DNA from: Ganoderma boninense
Taxonomy: Eukaryota > Basidiomycota > Agaricomycetes > Polyporales > Polyporaceae
Length of the DNA: 64,000 nt
NCBI GenBank assembly: GCA_002900995.3
Contig: CM035315.1
Location: 2,810,814 to 2,874,813, forward strand
Direction: 5' to 3'
Translations under genes and position numbers: made by a program
Shown: positions 20,179 through 32,213 of the stretch, piece by piece
How the letters are laid out: every line of letters starts with the position of its first letter
Numbering within the stretch: the stretch's first letter is position 1
Notes under the pieces: model-generated
Database searches by the model: none
Seen by the model: only the letters and a program-made list of their open reading frames with translations
Told to the model about the DNA's origin: nothing

Positions 20179-21244
20179 ATGACCAACAGAGGATATCGAC
20201 ATGAAGATCGTCTTGACCCCTTTGACGGAAGGTCATTTATATCTGAGGAGGTGGACGCAGCCAGTGAGCATTTCTTTCGCGCTTCCCTGAACAATCATGA
20301 TGGCCTCACCCCCGGTTGTGGAGGTCCTCTGTTGCAGGTTCGTTTCGCGCAGGATGCCGCTACCTATACCGCCACCAGAAGAGCCCGTTCGTCCATTTCG
20401 AAGGCAAAGCGAGCTTCCAGCTGCCGTTATCTCCTCAGCACAACCGTGTCCGTCGCCATTGTCGCCGTGCTTCTCGCCCTCCTCTTTATGCACCAACATG
20501 ACCCTTCCTCTCTCCACGAGCTGTCGATGCGCACTATCCAGGTTTTAACTCCACTCCGTCGTCTTGGTTTACGCAACCCAGCACGCCGTGCCGAGGTTCT
20601 TCGAATCGGCCGTCGCGACTACGCTTTTGGGGCTGACGGTGCTTGCATCGTCCCAGATTTAACGACCGGGACGTTTCATCTCTCCTCCAAATTCGCTGTG
20701 CGCCATTCCGCAGACGTCATTCTTCGGGACAATTTGCACGGGGGTCGCTGTTGGTCGTTTCCCGGCAGTGAGGGCCAAGTGGGCATCGTGACAAGCATCC
20801 CGATTCATCCGACACACATCACTATCGATCACGTTCCTCGAGAGGTCTCGGACGATATTGGACAAGCACCTCGGCGAATGCGAGCATGGGCGTACGTCGA
20901 AGGGCATCATAACAGGGAAAAGGCTCGTCTATTCCAGCAATCTCCCGCACACATCGAAGAAGATGGACCAAATGTCAAGGGGAATTACGCACTGTTCATC
21001 CACATGGCCGACTTCGAATACAACCCCAACACTCAGCATCATATCCAGACTTTCCCGATCAATAAGCAGTTTTACGAACTCGATCTGGAGTGCGGCATCT
21101 TTGTGCTTGAAGTGCTCGATAACTGGGGGGGCGAGTCTATGTGCGTCTACCGCATTCGAATCCATGGGCGCCCTACGAACGCAAACACGTGTATGTCTCT
21201 ATTTACCGTTCATCTTCTTTCGCTCACTTGTCTTGCGCACAGAA
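20179..21244 (+). CDS. SUN-domain protein 1 (nuclear envelope type)
   Basis: ATG 20179 opens an uninterrupted frame of about 337 codons, followed by one short intron (21191-21242) whose removal forms a TAA stop. A basic, Ser-rich N-terminus leads to a single membrane helix at about residues 84-104 (VSVAIVAVLLALLFM) and a short stalk. The SUN domain follows: GRCWSFPGSEGQVGI, HPTHITIDHVPREVSDDIGQAP, then IFVLEVLDNWGGESMCVYRIRIHG. SUN proteins sit in the inner nuclear membrane with the domain in the lumen, where it binds KASH tails to form LINC bridges. The stalk is very short and no long coiled coil is visible. The second copy is at 48488, and gene D follows 370 nt downstream. Confidence 0.88.
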
Positions 21245-24092
21245 ATGTAACAACCTGTTGTATACCTAGGAATAACCAGCTGGATTCCGCACTTTTTTCT
21301 TCATCGCAACATTGCTGACGGACTGCGAGCTCCTCGACAGGCGCCCACAATGCGCCGTCGCCTCGTGTCCCGACACTCTTTCTTTCCTGCCACGAGAGAC
21401 TGACATGCCACGAGAGTCTGAAATTCATGTTCCCCAGTGGCACACATCTTTATATGCCCCCCATCCCAGCTCGAGCCTGCGATCCCCAGACTTTCTCGTC
21501 TCTGGTTTCCCCCTTTCATCTCCCACATCGCCTCTAGTAGGTGTCCGCCCAACTGGCTTGCCGCGTCTTTCAGAACTGATCGTGAATCGTAGACATAGAA
21601 CTCCACCTGGCACATGTCGTCGACTATGAATGTACATTGCTCTCAAGGGCAAGCCCCAGCGAGATCAGCCTCTCACAGCCCTCCCGGCCGCCGTCCTCTT
21701 CCTCAACCACCCACCGCCTTCTTTCCCCAGCAGTTCACGTTCCCGCTCGATGGCCTGTTTCCTAACGCAGGATCCTTCGGATATCCACCAGTGCCACCGC
21801 CCCATGGCTTTTCGTCCTCTCCTCCCCGTACATCGTACAACGCTACACATCAGTCTCCTCCCCGACCTTACACTCACCATGCTCCTCAACCCTACAGCTA
21901 TCCTACCCAGGGTCAGTACGCCTATCCACAGCAAGGTGCTCCACGTGAAGGTATCCCCACCCGTCCGGGTGTGGTCGAGAATCTTCAGTACGGTGCGTCT
22001 ACCACGCTCGACAATGCCATGTGATGTTATCTTTATTACACCGTGACTGACTCCAGTTTCAGGGTATGGTGAATCTCCTATGTACACGTCTGGCTGGTTT
22101 TCAGGACCGCAGCCTGCTTCGAGGCCACCCATAGGCCAGCCTTTGGATCGAACGCTGCCGCCTCCTGGATTTCCTCCGGCGCAGGTGTTCAATCCTGCGC
22201 CGATGAATTCCTTCAACTTCGGACGTTCTGGTGGTCATCCTCCGCCTCCTGACCCAAACACTCTTGTTCCCCCCCCTCCTTTCGGGCGAGCACCTGCTGC
22301 CGTCAACGCCCAGATCGAGGAAGCGCCCTTTTATTCGACAGGGCCTGTGTGGGTCCCTGAGGGAGTAGTCGTTCGTGGGAGGATTCCTCCGCCTGACGGA
22401 GTCGTATTTATTGACATGGGTCCTGACGTGGTACGTGTCCTCACTTGCGCTCGCGGTACTCTGATGGAGAATTGGTGCGTACAGTCGCGAGTGGAAGCGT
22501 TGACCCTCTGGTGGTCTCTCGACGAGCGTGATCAGCGACGCATTTGCGATGAGTACGTGCAGGCCGGGCAGGTGCTGGTACGTCCACTGTTTTGAAGCCT
22601 ACATGTCTTGACTCATGCCGCCGTTACAAAGCCTACTTCTACAATGCACACAGATGTGCCAGCAAACACAACTCCCGCTGTCTCTGCTTCACAGAAAGGA
22701 TCTAAGAAGGGAAAGAAGACTGCACAAGACTCTACACTGTTTGGTAGTGCGGGCGGGAGTACTGTGCCTGCGAGTGCCCAAAACCGAGGGTCTTATAGGC
22801 AAGCTTATGTCGAAGATGAGGACATCGAGGGGGTGTGTGATCTTTAAAGCTCGTTCGTGAGGAGAACGCTGACGCTACACTCAGACAATGTCTTATTTCC
22901 CCTCGCAGAACACAGGAGGACCTTCGCACGCCCGTGCCCCCGCTGCTTCGTACCGCGGCATTCACACAAACCCCCATGCGGCTGCCACGATGGCTCCGGG
23001 CAACCATCTTGGTGTCGTTGTACTCGATGCTATGCAAGAGTTGCACACTCAGTATCGTCGAATCGAGTAAGCATGCACAACGAGATGTGTTCCATACTCC
23101 ATCCAGAGAGCTAATGCTACTACGTCAGGACGCTAGTAGGCGAGGCCATCCAACGTCGTCCGACTTCCCGCGTCCATCAAACTGGTGCGCAGAATAGCAG
23201 ACCACCAACCACCCCTCGCGCTCTCGACGAAGGCGCGGACGCAGACGACGAGTTAGACGAGGAAGAGGCTGCTGCAAAACGTCTACAAGCAGAGATACGT
23301 GAACAAGCGGTGAGAGATAAGCCCCACACAGACAGACTGACGGTGCATCGCTGCATGTTGTCCTGCTGTTGATTCATTGCTGACGTCCCTTTCTAGGAAT
23401 GTGTGCGGAAGCATGTAGACTTCAACGTATTCAAGATCAAGAGCACGAAGCTCCTTCACGTTCAGTTCACGCCGCTCACGGACGCCGAGATGAAGGCTTA
23501 TAGCAGTGGCGCGTGGCCTCCCATCAGCAGGGCGAACATCCGAGCCGATTTCGTGAACGGATGGAAGCGAGGGGAGTACAATAGGGACGTTCGCTCTTTC
23601 CTCATCGACGACTTCATCCGGGAGGCGAAAGGGGGCCTGTGGAGCGACCCGCAGATTCCTAGCCGCTTCCTCTCTCTCAAACTTGTGGGCGAAGCCATCG
23701 ACGGCCATGTAGAATACTTGCGCAGGCAGTACAGGACGTACGCAGCACCAATCACCGACGCTCAGATCAAGAAGCTTCAAGATATTGCTCAACAAAAGAG
23801 GGTGAACGCACGGAAGTCCACGGTATGCAACTCCGCCATTTCCGTGTCCAGTCAGGGTCTGACGTATCTTGCACCCATAGACCTACAAAGTTCGCGTTCG
23901 CACCATCGACCGGCATGGTCTCCTTAAGCATCAACACCTTTTCGAGATGCTGAAGCCCTGCCACATGAGCGGTGACGAGGCTGAGGTGGAGAACAGCGAC
24001 GACGACCGGCAGAAGCATCCTCGGACCTTCTTCATCGTGGAGGCCAAATGGCAGAGTCGCCCGTTCAAGACGTTCGTCCGCGCTCTGGAACA

Positions 24093-24100
24093 ATGGAACA
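24093..24100. repeat. hAT MITE target-site duplication, left (ATGGAACA)
   Basis: Eight bases ATGGAACA directly before the left terminal repeat. They are repeated exactly at 24632-24639 after the right one. An 8 bp duplication is characteristic of hAT elements. Confidence 0.92.
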
Positions 24101-24631
24101 TAAGGCTGAACATAGGTCTGAGTTTTGTGCAGTTCAACCTGGCTTGAACCTAGATATTTACCCATAGGTTGTGATCTATAGGTTCAACTAGGTTGTAAGT
24201 ACTTGTACTATGAATCAGCCCCAAATCTGAATCAGGCATCTGGAAAGAGGGGACCTAGATCTGTAAGTTTGGGTATGGGTCACTTGCAGGTTGATTCACA
24301 CTTCAACAGCCAAAAATGGTATAAATTGAAGGTTTTAGTTCATGAATTGTCCTTGTATGGCTTAATACTGTATATATAAACATATTTCTAGCATGAAAGA
24401 CACTAGTAACACTCAATACTAAGTGAAAATCTTCAACAGTAGCTGAGAAAATACTATATTTGGTATTTAAATCAAATCAATGATTTAGCCTATAACTTAT
24501 AGGTTTGCCACCTGTGGGTTGTAGGTGAAAAGTTGATTGGATTCATGCAGATCCCAATCAAGCCTCCGAAAGTGGCCAAACTCACAGGTTCAGATCCCAA
24601 TCAACCATAGGTTGACCTATGTTCAGCCTTA
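24101..24631. mobile_element. Non-autonomous hAT-type MITE (531 bp)
   Basis: Perfect 18 bp terminal inverted repeats: TAAGGCTGAACATAGGTC at 24101-24118 and its reverse complement at 24614-24631. The first five bases fit the hAT terminal consensus YARNG. The interior is AT-rich, in sharp contrast to the GC-rich exon around it, holds several further copies of AGGTT/ATAGGTT motifs in both orientations, and encodes nothing. Intact termini and an exact 8 bp duplication suggest a fairly recent, non-autonomous insertion that needs a transposase from elsewhere. Confidence 0.92.
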
Positions 24632-24639
24632 ATGGAACA
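24632..24639. repeat. hAT MITE target-site duplication, right (ATGGAACA)
   Basis: Exact copy of 24093-24100, after which the gene D reading frame resumes (IEDWRQSIG). Confidence 0.92.
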
Positions 24640-24980
24640 TTGAGGATTGGAGGCAAAGTATCGGTCACAGACTTCCTGGTGGTAACCAGCCGCGCACCCG
24701 CATTGCCCTGGAGACCCCTCGCGTGGTCGACTCAATCGCGCCACCAGGCCTTTGGAAGAACTGCTACGACCACAAATGGCTTCATTCGCTCTCAGCCTCT
24801 TCTCGAGCCAGGCTTCATATCGTCGACGAGGATTACGACTTCTCCCTTCCGCAGTATAAGAAGCCCAAGAACGTCGATCACTTCAGGGAATTCCCAGATC
24901 CCTCAGACGACGATGAAGAGCTGGAGGACGAGGATGAGGACGAGGACGATGTCAGGCGTGAAGGGCGAACTGGACGTTAA

Positions 24981-27487
24981 ATGTCGGGTGTGTCTTGTTT
25001 TGACTCTGCCGTCCATCACCCATCTTGCCATTCATCCATCACGCCCACGTTGCCGCCGTCAAGTACGCTCGTTGTTCACCACATCTTATGTGCTCTCCAC
25101 TGTATGCTTTATGTCATCTTTGTACGTATGACCTCCATATCACTAGATTCTCCAATGCGGCTTCCCACCCACATTTTCACACCATTTCCTCTTCTTCTAT
25201 GCCTAGGTCTCCCCAGCCTGTATCTTCCATAATTCCCATATTCTTACATGCATACCCCACGTCGTTCAATGCGCTTAATTCTCGTTGAATCGCGGCGCAT
25301 TTATTTATCAAGCTGTGCCTCCACCGAGAAGAAATACCGCGAACCAAAGGAGCTCGAGGGCGCGGTGCGGAGATCTATGGGCGCCTATTAACACGTCCCT
25401 TCTCTCCTTCCCCCCTTGCGCATCCGTATACCCCAGCGACGCGATCCTTCACTTCCGCACTTCATGGGCTGTTTTTGTGCTCTTTCTCAACCCTATCCTG
25501 TGAATCTCCTGGCTCCTGGTCCCGCGTCTATCCTCTGAGCCCTTATCGGCGCATTGGCCTTCAGGACCTCCTTGCTTTGCAACTCGTGTGATGACATCGG
25601 TGAGCACTCTCAAACCCATCATACGTACCAAGATGTCTGGTCGTGAGTATTTCCTGTCTCTCGGTGGTCTCATGACGCCTCGCGCCCACCTCCGTCCTCT
25701 GCTGAGCCACCTCCTCTTTCTTGCATCTCCATTAATTCTATCTTAGGCTATTCTGCCGAGCGATTGTGCCACATCTTGCCCCCAGTTTCCTTCTTCAATC
25801 CTTCATTCGCCCTTCCTAGGTACGTTTTCTGTCCGCAACGACTACTTCCAAGTTCTCCCCGAGTACGCTTGCTTCGTCCAATGATCCTTCCTCGCGCTCG
25901 TCAACCCTCCCTGCTCCCTTGCTCATCTTGTCTTTCACCAAACAGCAAGTCCACTCCAACGTATGGTCCATCTGTACTGTAGACCATGCATATCTAGTCC
26001 CGGACGCAATTACTCACGAGCTCTCTGTGCATACATTCGTACGCCGTACTTGACCTACGATCCCCTGTCCCATGCTCGCCTTCCTTGCCACTCAATGTTC
26101 GCGTAGGTTTAGTACCCATTACATCTCTATTGCAACCCATACTGGACCCTTCAGTCCAGCCACCGCTCTATCCAATGACTGCCGCGCTCTCCGCAAGTGC
26201 GTTCGTATATTTCAATTAGTTAGGCGTCGATTGCACCCCGCGCTTCCCTTCCTCCCCTCCACCTCCTTTCATTGCCCACCCCTTCATTCACGGCTTTCCT
26301 CTGGTTCCGAGACTGCGGTACCTACCAATCATCAGTCTCTGAGATTGCTAAGGGTGTGCTTGTTTTTGTGTAAATCCTGTCCATCTTTGTGTATCACTTC
26401 CCCTCCGGAGAGCCTTGGCGCAGCTCCATCGGTGAGGAGCGGCGCAGCGGAAGCTTGCTCGACCGGCGCTCCGGAGAGCCCTGTGCAGCTCCGTCGGTGA
26501 GCGCTAGCAGCAGCGCGGCGGAAGAGCTCCGCTTCCCGGGCTACAGCACTGGAGGGCAGATCGGAGTTTGAGGGAGGTCTAGGATCCTCGCGCTGGAACG
26601 CTGTCAATGGCACACATTTGCCAACCCGAAGAGAGCGGGTCAGGCCTGCCGAGCTCTGCGGCTCATGGCATCTTTCGACAAGAAGCCGTGCAGCTCTGGG
26701 TGCAGTCATGATCCCCGACGAGGCTCCTGGAGCGCCAACATGTCCGGCACGCGCGACAAAGAGCTCAGGAGTAGACCGAGGATGGTCTGGACTGGCGGTG
26801 CGATCAAGAGTGCCATGAGGCGACCGACCAATCGTTCGGGGCAGCTACTGGCAGCTCCAGCGTGGCACAGCAATGCTTCCATGCGTGCGGGCGGAGGCTA
26901 CTTGGCGCGCCACGTTGTGCTCTTAGCGCGACAATGCAGCTTTGTCCGCGCTCCAAGGCCAGGCTCCAAGCACGGCGGTGGCGTGTTGATGGTGCCCGCG
27001 AGGAGCGATGACGGAGCTCTAGGCCGTCGAACCTATTTGCCGGGGAGAGAAATGTGACATTCCACAACAGTGCCACTCGGATCTCCCCGGAAGCGGAACG
27101 TGTCATTTCCTTCATGACGGGGATTCCCGATTTTTCTTCGGCAGAGAATCGTCCCAAAAGGGATGACGCGTGGATGACTTTTCTTTGGCACTTTTGGGCC
27201 AATTTTAGCCCGGCAAAAACGATAACTTTTTTGTCGATGTTTGTTCACAGAACAGTCCATAAGAGGTCAAGCGTTTTTGTCCGAACAATGTCTTGCGAAG
27301 GGGAGAATAAAATCACGTGCCTTAGCCTTTTCTGTGGAAGAAAGTCAGAACAGACAAAAATTAAACTTTTGCTCGACAGAGCTGGTGTACTTTTCCTCCC
27401 AGAAACAGGTATATCCCCGAACAATCCCCGAAAGTTAAACTTTTCTTGTGCCGCCATCTGTAGCGCTGGCGGCTATGCCACGCGCAA
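24981..27487. other. Intergenic stretch without a recognised gene
   Basis: About 2.5 kb with pyrimidine-rich + strand sequence at 25000-26100 and only short frames. At 26400-26530 a GC-rich motif (CTCCGGAGAGCC...GCAGCTCC(A/G)TCGGTGAG) occurs twice as an imperfect direct repeat. At 27170-27450 the composition turns AT-richer, with two similar TTAAACTTTT motifs (27361, 27434). I see no protein family. Confidence 0.35.
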
Positions 27488-28524
27488 GCGGATTGTTCCG
27501 GACCGACCGTAGCCGAAGCGGGTCGGCGGGATCGACGTGTCCTCCTGCCTTGGCTGGCACCGTCAAGCATGACGACCCCGCCTTGGCTCCCGATGCGCTC
27601 TCACTCGCCCCCATCATCTCGGTCAACCTGCAAGGGCACTCTGTGCACCCTTGCGGTGACGGTCCGGCTCGATCGGCTCACCTCCCTGGAGGCGTCAGCG
27701 GGCGAGACCTGAGCAGGGGTGGGAGGAGCACGACCGTTGCGCTGGCCAACCCCCGACACACTTCGGCCACACTCTCAGACTCCGTACTCCCCATTGCCGC
27801 GATCTCAACATCTCCACCCTGAAGATAAGGCAAGACTCGCTCACTGCTCTTGAAGGCGTCACCTGGTGGAGCCCGAGCAGGGTGTCCCCACACATCGAAC
27901 GTATGTACGTGTTTTCTCTGTTGGAACATGGTCCGCTGGGGGTACTGACTTTTTTCTCTTGGCCAGAGTCGGATAGCTGGGCCTGAGGGTTAGAGCTCCA
28001 ACTTCCGGGGCCCTCGCGGTCGGCGACATCACCATGTCCACACTATCCTCTGTTTCGAGTCTCATTCCGTTCAGTTTGCTTCCCTCTGCTCTCCTTCGCT
28101 TTCAGCTGCTCTCCTCCCTCGATCCACTTTCTGCCGCTCTGTATCGCTCACCACCGCTCTGTATTACTCACCGCCGCTCTCCGTCGCTCTCTGTCGCTCA
28201 CCGCCGCTCTCCATCACTCGCCGTCGCTCTCTACCTCTCGCCTTCCCTTTCCTCGCTCTCTTCTGCTGTCCTTTACTCCCCTCCACCATTCTTATCCCTC
28301 GTTGTCTTCCTCTCCACACTCGTCACTTCTCACCTTTGATTTCTCATTACTACATTGCACGCTCCTGCGCCACATTCGCCTTCGCTCCGTGCCGCTAGTG
28401 CTGCTTTCGCTTTGGTAAGTGCCTTCAAGTTCCACGGCATCTCTTTACAGCCCTGGTATCTAATGGTGGGCACGCCAATCCCTATCTCGCCCAGGTTGGT
28501 GGAGCATCGAGTCGCGGTGCCACC
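27488..28524 (+). repeat. Dispersed repeat, copy 1 (type I)
   Basis: The first 480 bp form a core shared by four places in the window (27488, 43290 minus, 53966, 62235). The rest (28000-28524) is shared only with copy 4: a pyrimidine-rich leader, a CGCTCTCC-type minisatellite (28127-28240) about 50 bp longer than in copy 4, and an intron-like GTAAGTG...TTTACAG. It then ends abruptly and jumps to a sequence that in copy 4 lies about 660 bp further on, so the coiled-coil coding part is deleted here. Most core differences are CpG transitions. Confidence 0.85.
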
Positions 28525-29272
28525 GCCCCCGCGCTCCGGACGTCAATGTTACGCAAACTCCCCGGAGAGCAGTTGTACTTTGAAAGCAGCTCTATGCGTG
28601 CACTGACACCCGTAGGAATGGTGAGTTCTTCTGTTCCATGCGGCGTGCTCAGTTCACGAGTTCGGCGATGGAATCTTCAATTTCATCATTCGCTACGTCT
28701 GCTCTGTGTGGGCTGGGCCTCGATGCTGTCACGGACACGTTCTCAGGGACCGCTGCATGTCTGATGACGAGTGGGCATGATGCCGTACGAATCTGTTCCT
28801 CCTCCGCCAATTCGCGGGCAATCGATTGTCATTCCATTCTTCGGCGTCCACTGCATTCTTCCACCTCCGCAGGGCGTCCCTTTTGCTGGGAGCACGACGC
28901 CGGACAAGGTACCTGTTTTTGACGCGATCTGGATCGTGATCATCATGTCCTACTGTTGCTTCATTTGCACGACCAAGTCCCCTCACTTGCAGTTGCATCG
29001 TCGGCCTTCATCCAACTATTTCACGACGTCGCACAGTCTGGTACATGCTTACCGTTACTCCTGGGCACAATGCATGGCTGAGGCGTGTTGGAAGCAGCAT
29101 TGATGGTGCCACAAAGCAGCGGATAAGCCTGCCACTCAACGCTACACGAGGCGCACGCGCTGTTGTACAACAAAGACCATTGGGTTGGGGACGAGGACAG
29201 AGGCTTTTCAATAAAAGGCCTCAGGCTCATCCCCACGAGCGATGCAAACACCTCTCTCCAGTCGAACTAGAC
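28525..29272. other. Region between repeat copy 1 and the F-box gene
   Basis: No confident gene. A + strand frame around 28770-28970 has a proline-rich run and a hydrophobic stretch (DAIWIVIIMSYCCFI) but no recognisable family. The end of this stretch is the F-box gene's upstream region. Confidence 0.35.
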
Positions 29273-31903
29273 ATGCCTCCTCGTTCTCCTCGCTCGCGCC
29301 GCTCAAACGCTGCTGCGTTTACGTCATCCCCGCCGATCCTTAATCTCTCCCATGACACAGTTGCTTTGGTATGTTGATTCTTTGTTCATCCACTTGCGCT
29401 TGCCATCATCAGGAACACGTCGGCTGATGTCATTGTCAGATTTGCGACCTACTCCTCCCGGTGGACGTACTAAGCCTCTACCAGAGCTGCAAGCCGATCC
29501 ACGAATTCCTCCAACTAGATGCGTCGAAGCACCTCTGGAAGGCAGCTCGCGCGAACGTTAAGGGTCTACCGGAGTGTCCCAAGTGGCTTACCGAACCACA
29601 GTTTGCTTCGCTGTGCTTTGAGGACTTCTGTTTCCGGTGCCTGGCGACGGACTCGTACAGCCGGAGCCCCGTTTGGCCCTTCGGCGTCCGTTATTGCCAG
29701 CCATGCAGAGCTGTGATGTGAGTTTCATGTCGTGTTCGCTTGCTATCTCGAAGACTGATGAGGAGTATAGGTTCGTCGCGAAGCCGTTGAAGGACTTTCC
29801 TGCTGGTGTCAGTTTTGGGCACTTCAAACCCACCGAGCTCTTCTGTGGCATTCTGACAATTCCCAAGGGCGGTGGAGGTGGGTAGCAGCGCTTCTGTCAG
29901 GAAACGCACCGCTCATCGCATTCGAGCAGCATTGACACGCAAGGTGCTGTCCTTCTTCGTCCGCGACGTGGAGGAGCTTCGGGAGAGAACTGCGGCGCTG
30001 GTGGCGAACGGGGCAGCTGATCCGGCTGCGACGGCAGCGGCTGTCCACGCCGCCCTGGTGCAGAAGGTATCCGACACCAAAGCTCGCGTCGACGTGCGTT
30101 ATTACTCTACGTTGATTGTCTTCTCTCCCCATGCTGATCGTCACTCCAGTTTGCTGGTCGTTGCAAATTTTGGCACATGGAGTGGAAGGCCGCACTGGCG
30201 GAGGCCGCCCGGGCCATGAGGGTGCGACGTCAGCAAGAGTAAGTCTGTCGATACCGGTAGTTCGAAGTCTTCTTTCTCATCCTATGACACAGTATTTTGC
30301 ACAAGCTGGAAGACTTGGGTTACACAAGCGAGGTTCGCGAACTCGGCCCACGTTATCAGGGGCTTTCCACGGAGGTCCGAGCGATTACAGACCAGGCCCG
30401 CCCTCTCACCGACCGTGGTAAGTCGCTTCTTTTCGTGCTATTCCAAGAGGTGTCATAACACCAGATGTCTAGAATGGAACGTCATACGTCCTGGGCTCAT
30501 TGCTTTTATGGACGGGAGGAGAGAGCTGGGCTCCCGAGTTGCCTTCGTCCGCCTCATTCGCTCTCGACTGCGGGTGCTCAACTTCACCCTCTTCAATTAC
30601 CTCCATCAGGAGGATCGGAGGGACAAGCGGATCGGTGGAGCACAGGCCTTTCCCTCACTGCTGGATCTGCTCGACGTGGAAGAGGTCGCCTATCTCATCG
30701 CCCTCCCAGATGGGGCGATCCTGATGCCTAAGTTGTGGACTGCGCGACTCCCGCTCGTTATTGAAGCTTGGGAGAAAGGACGCGAGGAGGCTTTGCTCTC
30801 TCTGCTTCATGACACTCCAGCTTCTTCGACTCACACTGACGTCGTCCCACCGTCGCTGCTCCAAGGAACTGCAGCTTCATCTACATCCACCGACATTGTC
30901 CCACTGCCTCTGTCCAGCGACGTCTCTATCACTACACGGTCCGCCGCACCAAGCTCCTCCCCGCTATCGCATCCTGCCGCACTCTTCTGGTGCGGCGGCT
31001 GTACGAGCCTCGTTCCTGGGGTATTGGCTCTCACACACACATGCTGTTATGGGCGTGCCGGTCCGACCGACCTCGGGATCCTCAAGTATCTGAACCCCGC
31101 CATCGACGGACGTATTTCACAAGCCGTCATTACCAGCGACTCGGAGGATTGCCTCTTCAGGAGGACCCTTGTCGCCTTCTCCGAGGGTATCCTCCCGTGG
31201 TCCCACGAGCACTTGCGAGGATGTGTCGCCGTCGCTCGCGCGGTTCTCAAGACCTGCGGCGCCGAGCTCCACGACCTCCCGAGAGACCTTCAGAGGGTCA
31301 ATGCGGCTCGAATCGCGTGCACGGCGTGTTGCCAAGCTGGCAAATGCGTCTTGGCAATGAGCTGGGTCAGAGCAGTAAGTCCTGATCGTCTCTCATGCAT
31401 CGCACCTGGCACTGACACCTTGTTAGATCAGCCATGCGTTTGAGGTGCACGAGGGGCAAGAAGGCTCGTGGGTGAGGTTGCCCCCCAAACTCGAAGACAA
31501 GGTCAGACGTATCGAGTACAGTTCAGCGAAGTTATTTTCAAGCGAGCTGGAGGCGAGTGGACGGTGGAAGTGTACTTCCTGTACTTGGGACAAACCGGAA
31601 GCCGGGCTTGCGTATACTTGGCCGCAGCTCGTGAACCATTTTGCCGTACAGTGAGTTGCGTCATCGTTCTTACGGGATTGGAAGTTTACCGTTCGCGTTT
31701 CCAGGCACCCCATGGCCGACTTGAGCCCGACATGGTACCGTCGGTCGGAGGACTCTCCTCCGTTCATGTATCCTGCCGTGCTTTGTGTCGAACGCGGAGC
31801 GGAGGGTGAGTTCGACGATAACCTCGCTGAATCATTCCCCCAGAGGCATCCTGTGGCCGCCATGAAGCTCTCCGGAGACCTCTGGGGCCAGCTTAAGATC
31901 TAG
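29273..31903 (+). CDS. F-box protein with CxxC knuckle, expanded Agaricomycete type
   Basis: ATG 29273. Intron 1 (29369-29439) splits the F-box helix region (LSHDTVAL / ICDLLLPVDVLSLYQSCKPIHEFL), giving a typical F-box start. Next come WKAARANVKGLPECPKWLTEPQFASLCFEDFC and a CxxC pair (FCFRC ... RYCQPC), the usual layout of this family in mushroom fungi. The long C-terminal part (30480-31900) has a second Cys/His-bearing region (CGGCTSL ... CCYG; CTACCQAGKC) and ends GDLWGQLKI-TAG. F-box proteins link targets to SCF ubiquitin ligases. One junction at about 29868-29890 does not read through: a frame change of +1 occurs in a G-rich run, removable only by a 19-nt GT-AG gap, so a small indel is possible. 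Confidence 0.8.
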
Positions 31904-32213
31904 TTTTGACTGTAGACGTTGTACGATTACGATGTTAGAGGGAATATCATAGAACGATCACCGTACACGCGGTGGATATTTAGGAGATAGTGCCGGCAGC
32001 AAGGAGCCAATGGCAGCCATGTTGGTGGGCGAGCGGCTGATTACATAATATGTGGTTCTATTGTGATCGTGGCACACCTATCCATTTTAGTGGGTGCTTT
32101 GTTTTTCTTTTCGGCGCTCTGCTTTTGCCTCCATTGGCTCGAATCGCTTTGCATCACTCAAATGTCCTCCGAGGTGAGGGACCCACTCCACCCTGGTCCT
32201 CTTCCTTCCACTC
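31904..32213. other. Intergenic, promoter of GDLF gene B
   Basis: No gene. Tandem-direction spacing of about 310 bp between the F-box stop and the next ATG. Confidence 0.4.

Larger units (their letters stand above)
21614..24980 (+). pseudogene. Gene D: large Pro-rich protein of unknown family, interrupted by a MITE
   Basis: ATG 21614 begins a Pro/Gln/Tyr-rich region of about 270 residues with introns near 21996-22063, 22432-22490, 22578-22628 and 22836-22886. Next come a basic KKGKKTAQDS patch, a helical region and a conserved C-terminal half: FFIVEAKWQSR, a GDEAE motif, and PPGLWKNCYDHKWLHSL followed by a highly acidic tail (24895-24955) and TAA. The whole C-terminal half aligns by eye with gene E (44690-48163). 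Function unknown. A 531 bp hAT-type MITE sits in the coding exon after EQWNI and shifts the frame. Ignoring it plus one 8 bp duplicate, the frame is continuous. It lies 370 nt after SUN gene 1, as gene E follows SUN gene 2. Confidence 0.78.
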
